A DNA stretch of 64,000 nucleotides from Gonapodya sp. JEL0774 (Eukaryota > Monoblepharomycota > Monoblepharidomycetes > Monoblepharidales > Gonapodyaceae): NCBI GenBank assembly GCA_027604505.1, contig JADIIX010000032.1, forward strand, positions 116,051 to 180,050, given 5' to 3'. Both the position numbers and the translations under genes were made by a program. The notes under the pieces were generated by a model. That model searched no databases and was not told the origin of the DNA. It saw nothing but the letters and a program-made list of their open reading frames with translations. Shown in pieces: positions 46,873-59,203 of this stretch; the first letter of the stretch is position 1, and the number at the start of each line of letters is the position of its first letter.

Positions 46873-49800
46873 ATGACACGAGTTCCCGGGACGACGGACT
46901 TTGATGCGGACGAGCTTGTACGAGAGGTACTGTAAACTGCATCCGCATTTCATATACCCCGCTCAGCTGCTCAATCGCTCGAATCAAATTGTGGGGATGT
47001 CTCTGTGTGGGGTACACGGGCGTGTCGGCGGCACAATTCCACCAGTATTTGGAGTATGCTTCCTTCCCGGATACTGTCGATGCCTACGAAACCGAATCGG
47101 CTGCGAAGGGACGGCCATTGAAGGATAGAGGTGCTGCTGACGAAGAAGCGCGGAGAACTCTACGGGTTCGTGGTGTTTGCAAAACACAAACACAGTCTGC
47201 AAAACTCCCATGACGACTGTTGAAATGAAATTCAAAGGATGCGCTCCGATCTCACTTCCTCACGGGGGACGCTGACGCCTTCTTTTCGTTGTGGGACTCG
47301 CGGCTGCACCATGTCGCACGAGAGTCCGCTGAAGGTGCCAAAGTCGAGTTTCTTGTCAGAGTCTACTTTGCGGTGTACCCGGTTCATCCTGGCGTTGCGA
47401 GGCAAGGCGAAAAAGTGAGTGGATTACGTTCAGAAAAATGAACAAACTCGGAATGAAAGGCGCGTTGGAAATGAAAGCGACACAATATCGGGCAGACCAT
47501 GTCGCAGTGGGAATCTTGCTCTGCGCTCGATTGAATCAAAACAAGGCATCAGTTACTCGTGACGATTTTGAACTGCCGGCATTTGAGCACACTTCACACA
47601 ATCCACCAGCCTCTCTCCCTACCAACCTCTTTATCCCACTTCAAACGATACATAGAGACTAGAGGCTCGTCTCTTGCACGGGACCCCGAGTTGCTCCCTT
47701 ACTTTGCGCTTCCCTATGTTGCAGACCCTGGGCGGCACCCCAGTTTCGGAGAAGTAATGATGGTGGGATCCTCAACCGACTTTTGTAGATGCCCGAAACC
47801 TTTCAAGAACTTATGTTCGGGATCTTGTAATTCTTTCTCACCCCTGCCCGAGCAGACTTCCTGGGTGGACGATTTGTGGAATCGAGCTAATGCGTTCTTG
47901 AAGCCTGCTTCCACCGTTCACGGGGTTCCCAAACTTGTGCATATGATCAAAGCGGCGGTGCGTGCAGAAAATTATGATCACACATCCGCACGATCCCGTG
48001 ATACTTAAGCAATTCTCTGTCCCGACCTGGTATAGAAAGAGCACCTTTCGTGCCATCCCCGCCTTGAAGCCCTCCAAATCCGCTTCCGGGACCTCCAGGA
48101 GGCCGAAACTACAAACTCTCAGAGACTGAGAGCATTGCAGGTTTGTGAAATGATCTTCTACATAAGAAATCGGATTATTGCTCATATTTATGCTGAGCAT
48201 TTTGAAGACTGATCTCCACTCCGCGATATCAATTGCTCATGAGCTGGCCCGTGCGCTTGCCGCGTCGCTGTCAGGCGATGTGGTGTCCCTCCAAGAGTTC
48301 GAGGACATAAGCCACCGGCTTGTTTCTCTGGCAAGAGGAGCTACGCCAGAAACGAAAACAAATAGGAACATGGCATCTCAAGAGTAGGTTTCGAATTTGG
48401 TCCCCTTAACGAAAGGGTGTGTGGCTCATTCTAAATTACTGGAAACACCCAGGGCTCGCACAGTTGTGGGCCCCGCTCTCCCCGTGCAAATGATACAATA
48501 TCTACCACCACGTCCTGCAACAAAACCCCGCTTCGCGAGCCGATATGACTTGCGACTTGATTATGCAAAACTTCGTCGCGACTTAAAAGTTCAGCCCGCC
48601 ACCCCGGAAACGACAAGATCCGTCGCTTTGATAATTGATGCCATGCGTGTGGTACGCCTTCCTATTTCCGTACACCCTCTATTCGATCTTTTGGAACTGA
48701 ACGCTATGTTTTTCTCCAGCGCTTGGTGAGGTCCCGACCAATGGCGCACAGGATACAGATAGTGGAAACCTTCGTAACCACTGACATATTGTGTATTAAA
48801 GAGAATGCTGGAAAGGTGAGTGTTTCGCGAGATCTCTTGTCAGAGCGCTCTCATTCGTTTCCTTCGAAGGATGTTCTCGCTCCCACGCTAACGGCCACCG
48901 ATCCGAGACTTCCAAATTTGACATCTGCCCTTCTCAACGCGCTCTCCTCTGTTCCAGAGGGTCGAGCTTACCTCCTCCACCCACCCCGACCTCTGCTCGC
49001 TCTTCTGTTCGATCTTCTCAAATCCCAATCCGAAGATAACATTCTTCGCCGTAATCTCCTCGCCACTTTGCAAAAGCTGTCTCTTCGCCGTGCTGGCCAG
49101 TCTGCTCTCAATACACTTGGAATGGTCACCTGGCTGGTGCAAAGTTTGCTATCTGATCCAGATTCGCTCTCTGAATATACCATCGAGTACGCATGCTCGT
49201 TACTCATGAACCTTGTTCTACGTAGTCGTGGTCGCCGTGAAGCCAGTGGAATCGCGGATGCCTGTCTACGTGTTCTTTCTGAGCTTGGTGAGAACCCTTC
49301 GATACAAGTCCGTACATATGTCAATGGCACTCTGTTCGGCCTGCTAAGTGATGCACATGCTCGCGAATGTGCTCGCGCTGCGGGGTTTGATGGAGTACTC
49401 GGTTACTGGGCGGCCCGAGAAGGTGGTGGAATCGCTCGGCAAGTTGAGTTTGTGAGACAGAAACTGACCATGGAAGACCCAGAAGGAGTTGGGCCTGACA
49501 AGAGCGATGTAGAATCTAATGACGGAGAGGAAGATGACGGAGAGTACACTGAGGTACGGATTGATCACGCTTACTGTTCGTTTTTGCAAAACTAAGTTAT
49601 GATTTTACTGAATGCCACAAAAGGAGGACGTTGAGATCGTGGATGAGGAAGGCGAGACCTCCCTCAGCTCTCTACTGCTTCCTTTTGGGCCTGGAGAGCT
49701 CTCAGGTGAACAGCTACTAATTGGAAAGTATGGATTGTCCGGGCCTAGGCCTGCAACCGAGACCAGTCGACCCCCTATCGGATCGAAACCATTACGTGGA

Positions 49801-50520
49801 ATACAGCAAGGGAAACCTGCTGTGGATGTAAGTTGTCTACAGGAGGAGCTCTTCATGAGGGACACTTGCGGTATCCTTGTGTGACAGGAAATGGCCCCTA
49901 CCTCAATTAACTTCCAACGTCCACTCACACCACGACCGGGAACGCCAATCTTAGTCGGCCCTCCAAGCAGGCCTGTGACGTCTCATGGAGCTGTAGGTCG
50001 GCGGGAATGGGGAGGGCCTTCAGAGGCCGACGTTCCGAGTCGCCCTGTGACATCACATGGCGTGGTGGCCAGGGAACTTCGAGAAGAAGCCGGTGAGTTG
50101 AAAGTCTGACCTATCATCCCGCAATCTCATGGGTCACTTTTAAACCCGAGATTTCCGTGTTGTCAGGGTCACCTATCATCCCCCGCCTCGCCAAGCATGC
50201 TGTAAGTCATGATTATGAAAGTTTCACATTTTGTCTCACAACAGTCCATCTTTCCGTTGACCGCAAAAGCTTCCCCCACCACTCCATAAAGTAGTTTCCA
50301 CACACGTTACTCAGCCCCCGCCGCCATCAGAGCGTGCCATACGGCAGCTTGAGCAAGCGAAGGTGCCTGATGATGAAATTCGTAGGGAGTGAGTAAGAAT
50401 CCTGGTTACCGCGGTATGTGTTTTGGTTTACTTTCTAGCTCATGCATTCTCAGGGTTGCCGAGTACACAATGGCGTTCTCCACCAGACCTCGCGTTGCTC
50501 GGACACCTGTACCACGATAG
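46873..50520 (+). CDS. armc9: ARMC9 homologue (LisH and armadillo-repeat basal-body/ciliary protein)
   Basis: Basal-body and ciliary-tip protein; a Joubert-syndrome gene in humans, known there as a partner of TOGARAM1. The ATG at 46873 gives DFDADELVRE, and splicing to the exon after 47050 gives EYLEYASFPDTVDAYETESA and AKGRPL, the LisH motif. Later exons have LTGDADAFFSLWDSRLHHVA-type sequence with VEFLVRVYFAVYPVHPGVA (about 47260-47415), RGSSLARDPELLPYFALPYV with ADPGRHPSF (47670-47750), TSWVDDLWNRANAFL and VVSLQEFEDISHRLVSLARG. The armadillo region has LPPRPATKPRFASRYDLRLD, YAKLRRDLKV, LLNALSSVPEGRAYLL, NILRRNLLATLQKLSLRRAG, SLSEYTIEYACSLLMNLVLR and VRTYVNGTLFGLLSDAHARE. An acidic stretch, then GPGELSGEQLLIGKYGLSG, follows. 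The C-terminus is Pro-rich with two copies of SRPVTSHG and ends at TAG 50520. Order matches human ARMC9 throughout. Presence implies a flagellated stage. Confidence 0.92.
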
Positions 50521-50697
50521 CTAACTTTCTGCGTAGTCTCCCCCCGTGTTGAGGAACGACAGACAAGATTGTATTTGTGAATCGTTCAGTGACAACATAC
50601 GAGCTTTCCATCACAACGAAAAAAGGGTGAAAGAAAATTACAGCTGAAGGCTAGCTTGATGGGGCGTCCCAGCGTCCCTCAGACACAACGAAGCCGC

Positions 50698-52152
50698 TCA
50701 AGCGAGTTGCAGATAGTTGGATGGGGCGATACCATATTGGTATGAACCATCGGGAAGAGCTCGGCGTGCCTGTGAGAACATTCGCGCGTTCAGAACCATG
50801 TAAAGCGCAGCATCGTCAGGAGATGATCTTACCTGCCACCATTTACCCGACGAGTCACCGATTTCAAGGGTTTCGCCTTTGCGAAAGGATATTTCGTTGG
50901 GATCTGCAGGGTTGGCCTCGTCTAAGGATGCAGTTCAGAACAAGTATGAGCTCCAAGTTTCCACGCTCCACTGAACAACGGTATTCATAATCGCTCACAT
51001 TGATACAATGCGATGGCCCTCTTACTGTACTCCGGTGAAGGCGGGATGGCGGCCGGAGAAGGGCCCGGGATACCGGCGAGTGCGGTCGAACCTGGGAATC
51101 CGTTTGCAGCGTCCGGACTCATCGGGTACTGAGATGAGTTTCCGTATGCCACGTCACCTCGGGAGCCATTAGACATGGTGTAACCCTGGGACTGCGGTGA
51201 ACCACCACCACCGTTGACAGAGCCGGTTGCGTTGGCGCGTTTTCCGAAGGAAAAGTTTGGGGTGGGGATGGAGGGCATCGGTACGTTGCCGACTTTGACG
51301 TTGGAAGAAAGGTTCGCAATGGGAGTGTCGTCCTCACTGAAAGGTAATAACATCCCGTAGGAGAAGGGTTACAACGGGAAGGCATTGAATAAATGAGGGG
51401 ATTCCATTCACACGCTAACACGAGGGGATCACCCTCATCCCCGTCGAAAGTCCATTACAACGCCAGGTATCCAAGTGCTTGCGCGAGCGCGTAGCGTCTC
51501 TAAGTTGCTCTATCCTATGGCACAACCATGTTCGTTGCTCGCAAATCATTGCTCTCACCTTCCGAATACGAAGATCCAGATGATGACGCCGAACATAATC
51601 ATGAAGCAGCCAGCTGCTACACCCTGCTGGGCTGACGACTGGAGGGTGAAATGACGGGGCCAATTACACAACAATGAAGCCTCAACAGACGCAGAACCAT
51701 TTCCACCCACGCCATACACGTTTGTGTTGATAGTTCCCTCAAGGAAAATAAAATCAATGATGAGGAACGAGAGTATCTAGGGGGGCAGATGCAATGGGTT
51801 TCAATGTCGAGAGATGGCGAAGGCCCACAGACTGAGGGAACTCACCAGTAACCTGTAGCCCTTCACAGTGTCAGTAGCGATAGCGTAAGCAATTCCCAGG
51901 ATTGATACCGGCCTGTTTGCAAACCAATTTGATCATATCGGCCATTCAACCGTGTTCCGCGACCATTTCTGCGACGAGTTCCTCCACGTACCAGAAGAAG
52001 AGGAAGAACCACAATTGACCAAGCGCCTTAGACCCAACTGCAATGCCAGCCAACGCGTTCGTTTGTGATTGATAAACACAGAGCGAGATGAAGTCTGGGA
52101 TGCCATTTGCAGTATTGAGGAAAGGCAAAGAACGGTGAGCCAGAACCCGCAC
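50698..52152 (-). CDS. sho1: Sho1-type osmosensor (transmembrane helices plus C-terminal SH3 domain)
   Basis: Plasma-membrane sensor feeding the HOG MAP-kinase pathway. Exons on minus: [20 protein letters not shown] with FFLFFW (about 52080-51990), joined at GTACGTGG to [20 protein letters not shown] and [19 protein letters not shown] (51920-51720), then [20 protein letters not shown] and [18 protein letters not shown], the family's last helix and exit motif. A Gly/Ser/Pro-rich linker (51340-51040) follows. The SH3 domain is split over three exons: [37 protein letters not shown] and [20 protein letters not shown], ending at TGA 50700-50698. The ALYxY, WW and SNY(L) ligand-binding residues are conserved. 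Three helices are clear; the first helix and start codon lie upstream of my model, so 52152 only marks the end of the open frame. Yeast Sho1 has four helices. Confidence 0.85.
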
Positions 52153-53119
52153 GGAAAATGTGTCTGCGAAATCTGAATCGGGCGATTCTCACATATGACC
52201 CATCCTAACTGGTATCAGACATGAGGGAATATGCGCGTCCATTGGGATTGTCTGCAACGGAACTGCAAAACGCAGGGAGCGACTCACCGCGCTGAGCACA
52301 GATGCTACGAGATGCCCAGTGTGACCGGTGATTGCACCTATTCTCATTGAAGACATTGCACGGAGTGGTTGAATTCGTTTCTGTGAAAGGAAATCAAAGC
52401 TGGAAAAGTTCCAATACCCCTCCTAGCACTCAACCCCACATTCCCGTGGCTCGAACATCCAACAGAGAGGCTCATATTTACATAAAATTGAAATCAATTG
52501 ATCGTAGCTCATTCCCATTGTGATCCATTGATCATGCCGAACCCGGCAACTGAATACGTTTTTATAAATGGCGCGCTGGAGAACACGACGGGGACATGCA
52601 TTTATCGTGTTCAGGTACCATGCTAATGCGACATCTTATAAAGTACGCAGTACATGTCAGTAAGAATTGGGAGAGTGGCTTCCAAACGGTACTGATCGTC
52701 CCCTGCAATGCCCTGAAAAGGATTCGGAATCACGGTGACGGCAAACAGGCGCCACACCATGGGTTTCAATCATCACAGAATGACTGATGTTATCATTTAT
52801 ATAAGTCAATACGCTAAAGTGCCTAGAAGACTCCACCCAAAAGGAACGGTGCGGCACTCTGTGTGACGATCATGGGTTGCGGCGGTATCACCAGGGTTGA
52901 CGTACGTGTGCTTCAGAAAGTCCATGCGAATCACGTCCTAGTACTTCCATCATCATCTCCTCCCAGCCCCTTGTCCCAAGGACCCCATGGGGCTATCTTC
53001 CCTACTGACCCTCAAGCCCGAGTAATTCCCACGTTCGATGCCAAAAAGCATTGGCTATAGTGTACATAATGCATGTTTTAAACTTATGAGCGGTAAAGCG
53101 GGATGCAAAGACCACTCAC
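52153..53119. other. Unresolved region (5' end of SHO1 or 3' part of a membrane gene)
   Basis: Should contain the SHO1 start and possibly the C-terminal exons of the membrane protein at 53120-53704. Frames are short. I see a possible exon RIGAITGHTGHLVASVLSA (about 52346-52290) but cannot attach it with confidence. Confidence 0.35.
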
Positions 53120-53704
53120 CCAGCAGAACACCGACAGTGCCATCAAATACATTCCCGCAGTCATGGCCAAAGATACAGGCCATGTCTCATACTTCCGCCG
53201 GGTTTTGAAAGACCATATCAATAATAGCCAGCAGTGTTCACGAGCGCACGATTCGCCCCAGCAAACTCACCGTGTAGAGCGAAATGCCATAAGTAACAAA
53301 CACTATCCCCGCAGCACCATATCCCACCATAGCCGTGCCCCACTCACGTGTGGTATTTCGCCGGAGTGACCGAAGATGAGTTATGACCAGGATGAGGAAG
53401 TATACCGCCGTGAACCTAATGGCGTCATCGCCGCGTTGCGAGAGTGGTCCTGGTGAGATTGACGGGTCAGGGAGACGTAGGATTTCATTGTAGGTACCAG
53501 TCCATGCGGCGCCAAGCTGGAGTCTAGAATGATACGGGTGGGCGCAGGAGAGTCACGGGATCGCCGTCAGTATGACGAGTGCAACGACTCAGTGATATTA
53601 ACCTTCAAAACTAAGCCAAGAACATGACGATCTCCAAATTTTCTCAGCATCTCACCTGAATCTGCGCAATAACCAAGGACGGCGTGTACACAAGCCAGCC
53701 AATC
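53120..53704 (-). CDS. Exons of a multi-pass membrane protein, family not recognised
   Basis: Three exons with matching splice sites. 53704-53657: IGWLVYTPSLVIAQIQ. 53516-53271: LGAAWTGTYNEILRLPDPSI, RFTAVYFLILVITHLRSLRR and EWGTAMVGYGAAGIVFVTYG. About 53240-53120: HCWLLLIWSFKTRRKYETWP with VSLAMTAGMYLMALSVFCW. At least four hydrophobic segments of helix length separated by basic loops indicate an integral membrane protein. A 5' exon ending MVALGVLVVYGG (donor at about 53870) probably belongs to it. The start and the 3' end are not resolved. It might be the N-terminal part of a gene continuing towards 52160, or a separate gene upstream of SHO1 on the same strand. Confidence 0.5.
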
Positions 53705-54171
53705 TGCAAGTCACACCGACATCCATGATTGTAAACGTTCCAGGACCCCCGTATCCCAATCACGACAATAAAACACCCAAAAAATAGTCAATCATGGTAT
53801 GTGGAAAGGGTTGATGCCGTCAATCATCTATTTCGTGTGAAGACACCGGCAGGATTGCGATCCTCGGCGACGTACCGCCATAGACGACCAACACGCCCAG
53901 TGCCACCATTCGAGTCGAGAGAGGTGTGGTGGGAAGGTCATCGGTGCTTGCGGGGTCGCATGAGATGGCGGGGTTTTTGTGTGACGGATAACCAGATCTG
54001 CTCTTTACATATGTATTCCCTCGAGAATTCATCCCACTTTACTGTCTGCATCGTTTTGAATTCATTGCAGATTCCGCAATACTGAGACGAGAAACGTCGT
54101 GAACTTCATGATTTTCCAAAGATTGCTAGGACTTTTCCTCAATTAATTCGTTGTGGAGTTGCATCACCGGC

Positions 54172-56795
54172 ATGCCACCCACCTTTGAACATACCCTGAT
54201 TCTGCTAGACGATATCTACAATGGCTTTAAGGACCTCGAGGGCATTGATCCCTCAGATGCTGAAAAGTGGAGGAGGTCCGTTTTCCACAGTGTGACGGAT
54301 TTTGCCAGAATTTACCACGAGTTTGCCGTCGGTGCAAAGGTAGGTCGATGCTGGGAGTCACTAATACCGTGATGGGGAACCTGAAGAAGAACGAGGTTGT
54401 TCATTCTCAACAATGACCGTTCAACTCTGACACTCAACACAGCTCGCGGTCCACATGGCTGGTCCAGGCAACACTGCAGCGGTCCTCGCATCTTGGAAAA
54501 GGGAACACCAAAGTTCTTCTGCGGTGCGTTCTCTGAATCCAACGCATCAACAGTCTGACGTCATCCCATCGACATTCCCCCAACTTCTTGTTGCACGGAC
54601 CGCGCCACCTCCACTCTGCACAACCCACAGCTCTCTTCGTCTATCATGTCCGCGAATGCGCAAGCCGCGTCCACCGACAACCAGCCGCTCTCAACGGACT
54701 CCTCCCGCAGTGGCGCATCGACTTCCCACCCCGCTCTCTCCGCCCTCGCCTCCTCTCTCTCCTCGCTCTCATCGCTCCCGCAGACTTCTCCGCCCACGCT
54801 TGGCCCAGCCACGCATTTTCTCCTACTCCTCCTCCACACCCCTTCTCGTCCCTGCCCGTCCTTGTCCTCTGTGTCCCTCGCCATCTACCGCTCCCTCCTC
54901 CAACTCCCATCTCCCCCCAACCCCCTCCACTTCTCTCTCCTGCTTGTCTCTACTCCCTCCGCCCCTCCACTGTCTCCCCCCTCTTCCTTGCCTCCCATGC
55001 CGTTCGTTTCGTCAACATCGGTGCATTTCATACCCAAACCGACGGATACCGCAGGAGCATTCGTGAACCTCGCGGTGGGAGCGATGGGCTTGGGCGTGCT
55101 GGTAGTCGAGAGGTGGCCCGTTCTCACCGGTGCGGGGACTGTCGCAAGCCCGGTTACCAGCGTTGCTCTTCCAACGCCCCCCGCGGTCTTCCTCCATCCT
55201 TACCGCCCATCTATATTTCCAACCTCTTCGCTTTCTTCTTCCGACCAAAGTGAGCCAACGTCTCCCTTCCCTTCTGCAAATCCCCATGCACCTCTCCACA
55301 CCGCATCATACTGGTCCACAAGAACAACTCGAGTTGCGTGGACCGGATCTATCGTTTCTACAGAACCTGAGGCGTCTTTTTCCGCGGGTGAGAATTGCAG
55401 TGTCGTGTCTGTCCGCGCATGCATGCTCCACGTACACCACACCTCAACATTCTACCTCTCACATCTTCCTCATCATCTCCAGCCCACTTGACCCCATGCT
55501 TCCCCCTCCGCCTGTTGCCCCCTCTTCCTCCATCCGCGTTTGTTTCTACTGACGCATCGGCCTCTCACCCAGTATGGTACGCCCTGCAAAACCCTGCCAA
55601 CGGTGCTCTTATTGGTAGAATAGCAGTTTTTGGTGGCGAGCGCGGAGATGAAAACAGTGGAGGTGCGTTTGTATGTCATGTGTTTGTGCCTGGAGGATCG
55701 GTTCGGTGCGGGGGGGGGGGGGGGGGAAGGCGGGCAGACTGGCCACTAAAGGAAGACGTGTACGTGGCAATCTGGTGGCGGTGTTCTTTGGGACAGGAAT
55801 TCTAGTTCAATTTGGCTGCCTTTTCTTCAGTGTTTTCCAAATGCTTGTGGCGGGTGTGGAATTGGAGTTGATCCTCTCCACTCCCGTACCGTTCACGTTC
55901 CCTCGACCTGTCTGACTTTACAACTTATCACACAAGCTCAAGAGTCCTCTTTACAACAAGTTTTTGTCACGGGGTTGACCGACGTGTCCACCGCTGCAGA
56001 CGTAGGCGCTGGCAATGGCTTGGGCAAAGCGGGAAAGGGGACCATGGAGAAGGAGGGTGCGCAAACAGGACGGACAATCAACGAATCTGTATTGAGTGGC
56101 AAAAATGTTTTTATATCTGCGGGAGTGAGCTCGATCGGGAGCGCCGATGGGTCAGGACCAGACACGGACACAAGGATGTCGTGGGAGGTGAGCATGGCGC
56201 AAGGTTTCCTCGTTACTCCCCATCGCACCACAAAGCTTCATACGGTTAACGTTGTAAAACTCGAATCCAGCCTTCAGCTGCCTCCCAACAGCCTGCGCCT
56301 CCCTCGCGTGGGGCTTCCCCTCCTTCCCGTCCGGCCTCCCCACATCTGAATTCCGGGATGTCACCACGCCCCCCCCGAACGAACACACCCCCGGGTCCGG
56401 GAACACTCTTCTCCACACTACGGACATCCCTCAACCCTGCTCTTCAAAAGCGCCCTCGCGTGATACCCTACAGCTACCTCATCGTGCCCCCGCAGAGTGT
56501 GGTGGACGAGTTCGCAGCCGGGAATGCGGCGGGTCGAGGTCTTGCTGGGCGTGGTGGCGGAAAGATTTTGACAACCGGTCCGGGCGGTGATCGCACAACG
56601 CGTCATCAGGCCGCGACTTCGCCGCCATCCTTGGCCGACCTGTACTGGAACACCGTCGAGCTCCACCCTCTCCGCTCAGGCAGGCCTGATTTCCGTGGTC
56701 GGGTGGAGGGGATGAATTGGGATGTCTCGATGAGAGTCGAGAGTGGGGAGGGGGGTGGGGTGGGGAAGGTGGGAGACGCGATGGGGGAGATTTAA
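54172..56795 (+). CDS. Unassigned multi-exon gene, Ser/Pro-rich middle
   Basis: Not recognised. The ATG at 54172 starts PPTFEHTLILLDDIYNGFKD and RRSVFHSVTDFARIYHEFAV (donor near 54342), which splices to LAVHMAGPGNTAAVLASWKR (54443 to about 54520). From 54588 to about 55400 two overlapping plus frames are open and rich in Ser, Pro and Leu. One contains VYHVRECASRVHRQPAALNG followed by LLPQWRIDFPPRS and looks more protein-like at its start; the other (ATG 54646) contains GAFVNLAVGAMGLGVLVVER. I cannot decide between them. Later exon-like stretches are PVWYALQNPANGALIGRIAV (about 55570), NESVLSGKNVFISAGVSSIG (about 56080) and RPRVIPYSYLIVPPQSVVDE with SLADLYWNTVELHPLRSGRP, ending at TAA 56795. 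One gene or two is possible. Confidence 0.4.
55710..55726 (+). repeat. Homopolymer of 17 G
   Basis: Uninterrupted G run. It lies in a probable intron or a poorly supported part of the unassigned gene, and its length is prone to assembly error. Confidence 0.9.
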
Positions 56796-57123
56796 GGATT
56801 GGGATTGAAATGTGCGGTTGAAGGATGAACCTGTGTGTCTATCGCCTCGGAGCTAAATCAATGGGAGGTGTATCTTGTTTTGATCTGGACGGGGAGTCCG
56901 ACAAAGTTACATTCTGTCAATTAATTCTCTCGTGCTTTGCTTTGCACGTATCCAGTACATTTGGGACTCGTTAGTCATCATTTGCCACCACTCACTACAT
57001 CTTCAGTTGATGGGGTGTTACTTCCATGCGACGATCTTTAATGTATTGTCCCGGTGATTATGAGGACAGGGTATGTAATCGATCAATTCACCACTACAAA
57101 ATTATTTTTCTTGCTTTATGTGT
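56796..57123. other. Convergent 3' region
   Basis: Between the 3' ends of the unassigned plus gene and the UCH gene on minus. AT-rich; nothing else seen. Confidence 0.5.
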
Positions 57124-59203
57124 TCAATTCACGTTGGGCACCAATGCAATCACGGAAAACTCCGTCATATCCGGATCTCGGTCGATGAAGGCTTGTACCT
57201 CCTAGAAAAGCGAGATCAAGATAGAGGGGTTGTAGGTAGTAGTGTTGTGAGGAGGTTGGAAATGGCGGCGGGATGGGGGGTGGGATGAGTAGGAGAGAGC
57301 ACCGGTGAACATTTTGAAAAGCACGTCGACCCCCACCGCAGCCTCTTTGCTCGAGCAATTTCCTCTCCAATCCACAAGCATATACAACCCACCTTTGCCG
57401 CCTTCTCCAGTAGTTCCTCCTCTTTGCAAGGGCCATGGTTTATGGGAAAAGGTTTGGCACCATCCTGAAGTGCGAGGAAGGAGAGCGCGGGGGGGTTGGG
57501 AGGGGAAGGTGGTGTAGGTTGCAAGGAGGAGGGGGCACCAGTGCGTGTGTCGGGGCAACAGGGGAAACACAAGAGAAGGAACCGGATCGTTCAGATTGCA
57601 ACCTCCCGTAGCAGCACCCACACGCACCATTTCGTAAATGTGACCACCCTTGTAGACGAACGCGACGTAGTGAGGAAGAACTTCGGATTCCAGTGGGGGC
57701 GCCTTGTGGTGTGTGTGGGCGTTGGAAGGCGCGGTAGTGTAAAATACAGTATGTCAGTGAGAGCAGGGGGGAGGTGATCTTAGAAATATCGGCCAGGCGT
57801 CGGACCACTCCCGGCTTGTTCGCCAGCCCCGCACCACACAACCCCCACGTGCTCGGTGTTCTCTCACCTCTGTCTGCCCCTCCCTCGCCATCCCCTCGTG
57901 TACCTGTTCCAACTCCTTGCACTGTTCGAGCACTTTGGCCCTCTCATCGGGGGACTTGCCCTCGCTCGAGCGGGAAATGTGAGCCAGGATGGAGTCTGGA
58001 GGAAGGGAGAGCGGGGTCGGGGTGTTGAGGAGGGAGTGGAGCATACCTTGGTACGGGAGCAGGGTATGTGGGGTGGTAGAGAGGAAACGGGTTGGTGGAC
58101 AAGGAACAATAGGGCCCCGAGGGGTAGATTCCTTTCCCCGTGGCACCGGCTTGCAGGTTCTCATGCATGACGAAAAATGTTTAGGTAGCCCGCGCAATCT
58201 ACAACTTTCCAAACCACCAGACTCAAGAATCATGTAGTCCGCTTCATCCACGACCTTCAACATAGGCCGACACTCCAAACTCAACTTTAACTCACCGTAC
58301 AACCCGCATGCGTTGTAAATGGTCTGTCGGGTGAAGTAAAGATCCGGATGGACTGTTTGGCCCGCGGCGAGGATTTGCGAGGTTTGCGACTCGGTGAAGG
58401 CGTGGTACTGGTGGTTGGGGTTGTGGGTGGGATGGACGTGAATGAAATGTGTGTGCACATGTGAATCCAAACTGGTGACCTCGTGCTCCCGACGAGCTGG
58501 AAGCCACAGGAAGTGGGCGATGAACACAACGCAACCATGTTATTCTCTCTTCCCTGCAATGATGTCCCACTGTGGGTCCCTTGTCGCGTCTCTGAGACGA
58601 AGGACCCGGGAAGAGGGGAACAGCGTGTAACGCACCTTTTCGGTTGTTGGGAAGAGCAAGATGACGGCTTGAACAGGTTGAGGGATGAAGGCCAGAGCGT
58701 CGTGGTCAAGGGACCAAACGTCAACAAAGTGGTAAAGATCGGTGTTGACGCCGATTTTGGCGGCGTACTTGTATTTGAAATTGGAAATTGGTGATTCGGG
58801 TTTGGGGAAGAGGAAGGCGCAGGCAGGACACGCGAGAAGCGCAGATCACAGGTTGCGACAGAGGAGCGGGGTGTTTTGAAACCCGAATTCGGAAATAGAA
58901 CCAAAAAGAGCGAGAGACGTGAAATAAGAATTTAGAAACGTGGACGGCAGGACGGGGAAGGGAGAAGGTGCGGAAGCACCAACCGCGTACCGTGTTCATA
59001 ACATCTGGATTGGATTCGAGAGCTAAACAAGCACGGGAAAGGGAAGAAAAGGGGAGAGATCAGAATATTGATACAGATATAAAAGCGGGGACGACGATGA
59101 GAAGAGAATGAAAGACGAATGAACGACGAAATGAGACGCGAAGCAATGGGCGGAAGGAAGTGGAGAAGGACGCACGCAGCCATCTGATTCTGTCATCGGA
59201 CAT
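57124..59203 (-). CDS. uchl3: Ubiquitin carboxyl-terminal hydrolase, UCH family (UCHL3/Yuh1 type)
   Basis: Cysteine hydrolase that trims ubiquitin C-terminal adducts and processes ubiquitin/NEDD8 precursors. The ATG at 59203 gives MSDDRIRWL, spliced to PLESNPDVMNT (donor at about 58993). The next exon has QYKYAAKIGVNTDLYHFVDV then HDALAFIPQPVQAVILLFPT (58775-58637). The active-site exon (about 58390-58300) has VHPDLYFTRQTIYNACG with oxyanion Gln and nucleophile Cys. Then GMLHSLLNTPTPLSLPPDSI and SPDERAKVLEQCKELEQVHE with GMAREGQTE (58050-57860), VAFVYKGGHIYEM with the catalytic His (about 57650), DGAKPFPINHGPCKEEELLE with the catalytic Asp (about 57450), and EVQAFIDRDPDMTEFSVIAL ending at TGA 57126-57124. 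The triad is complete and the length fits the family. Confidence 0.92.
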
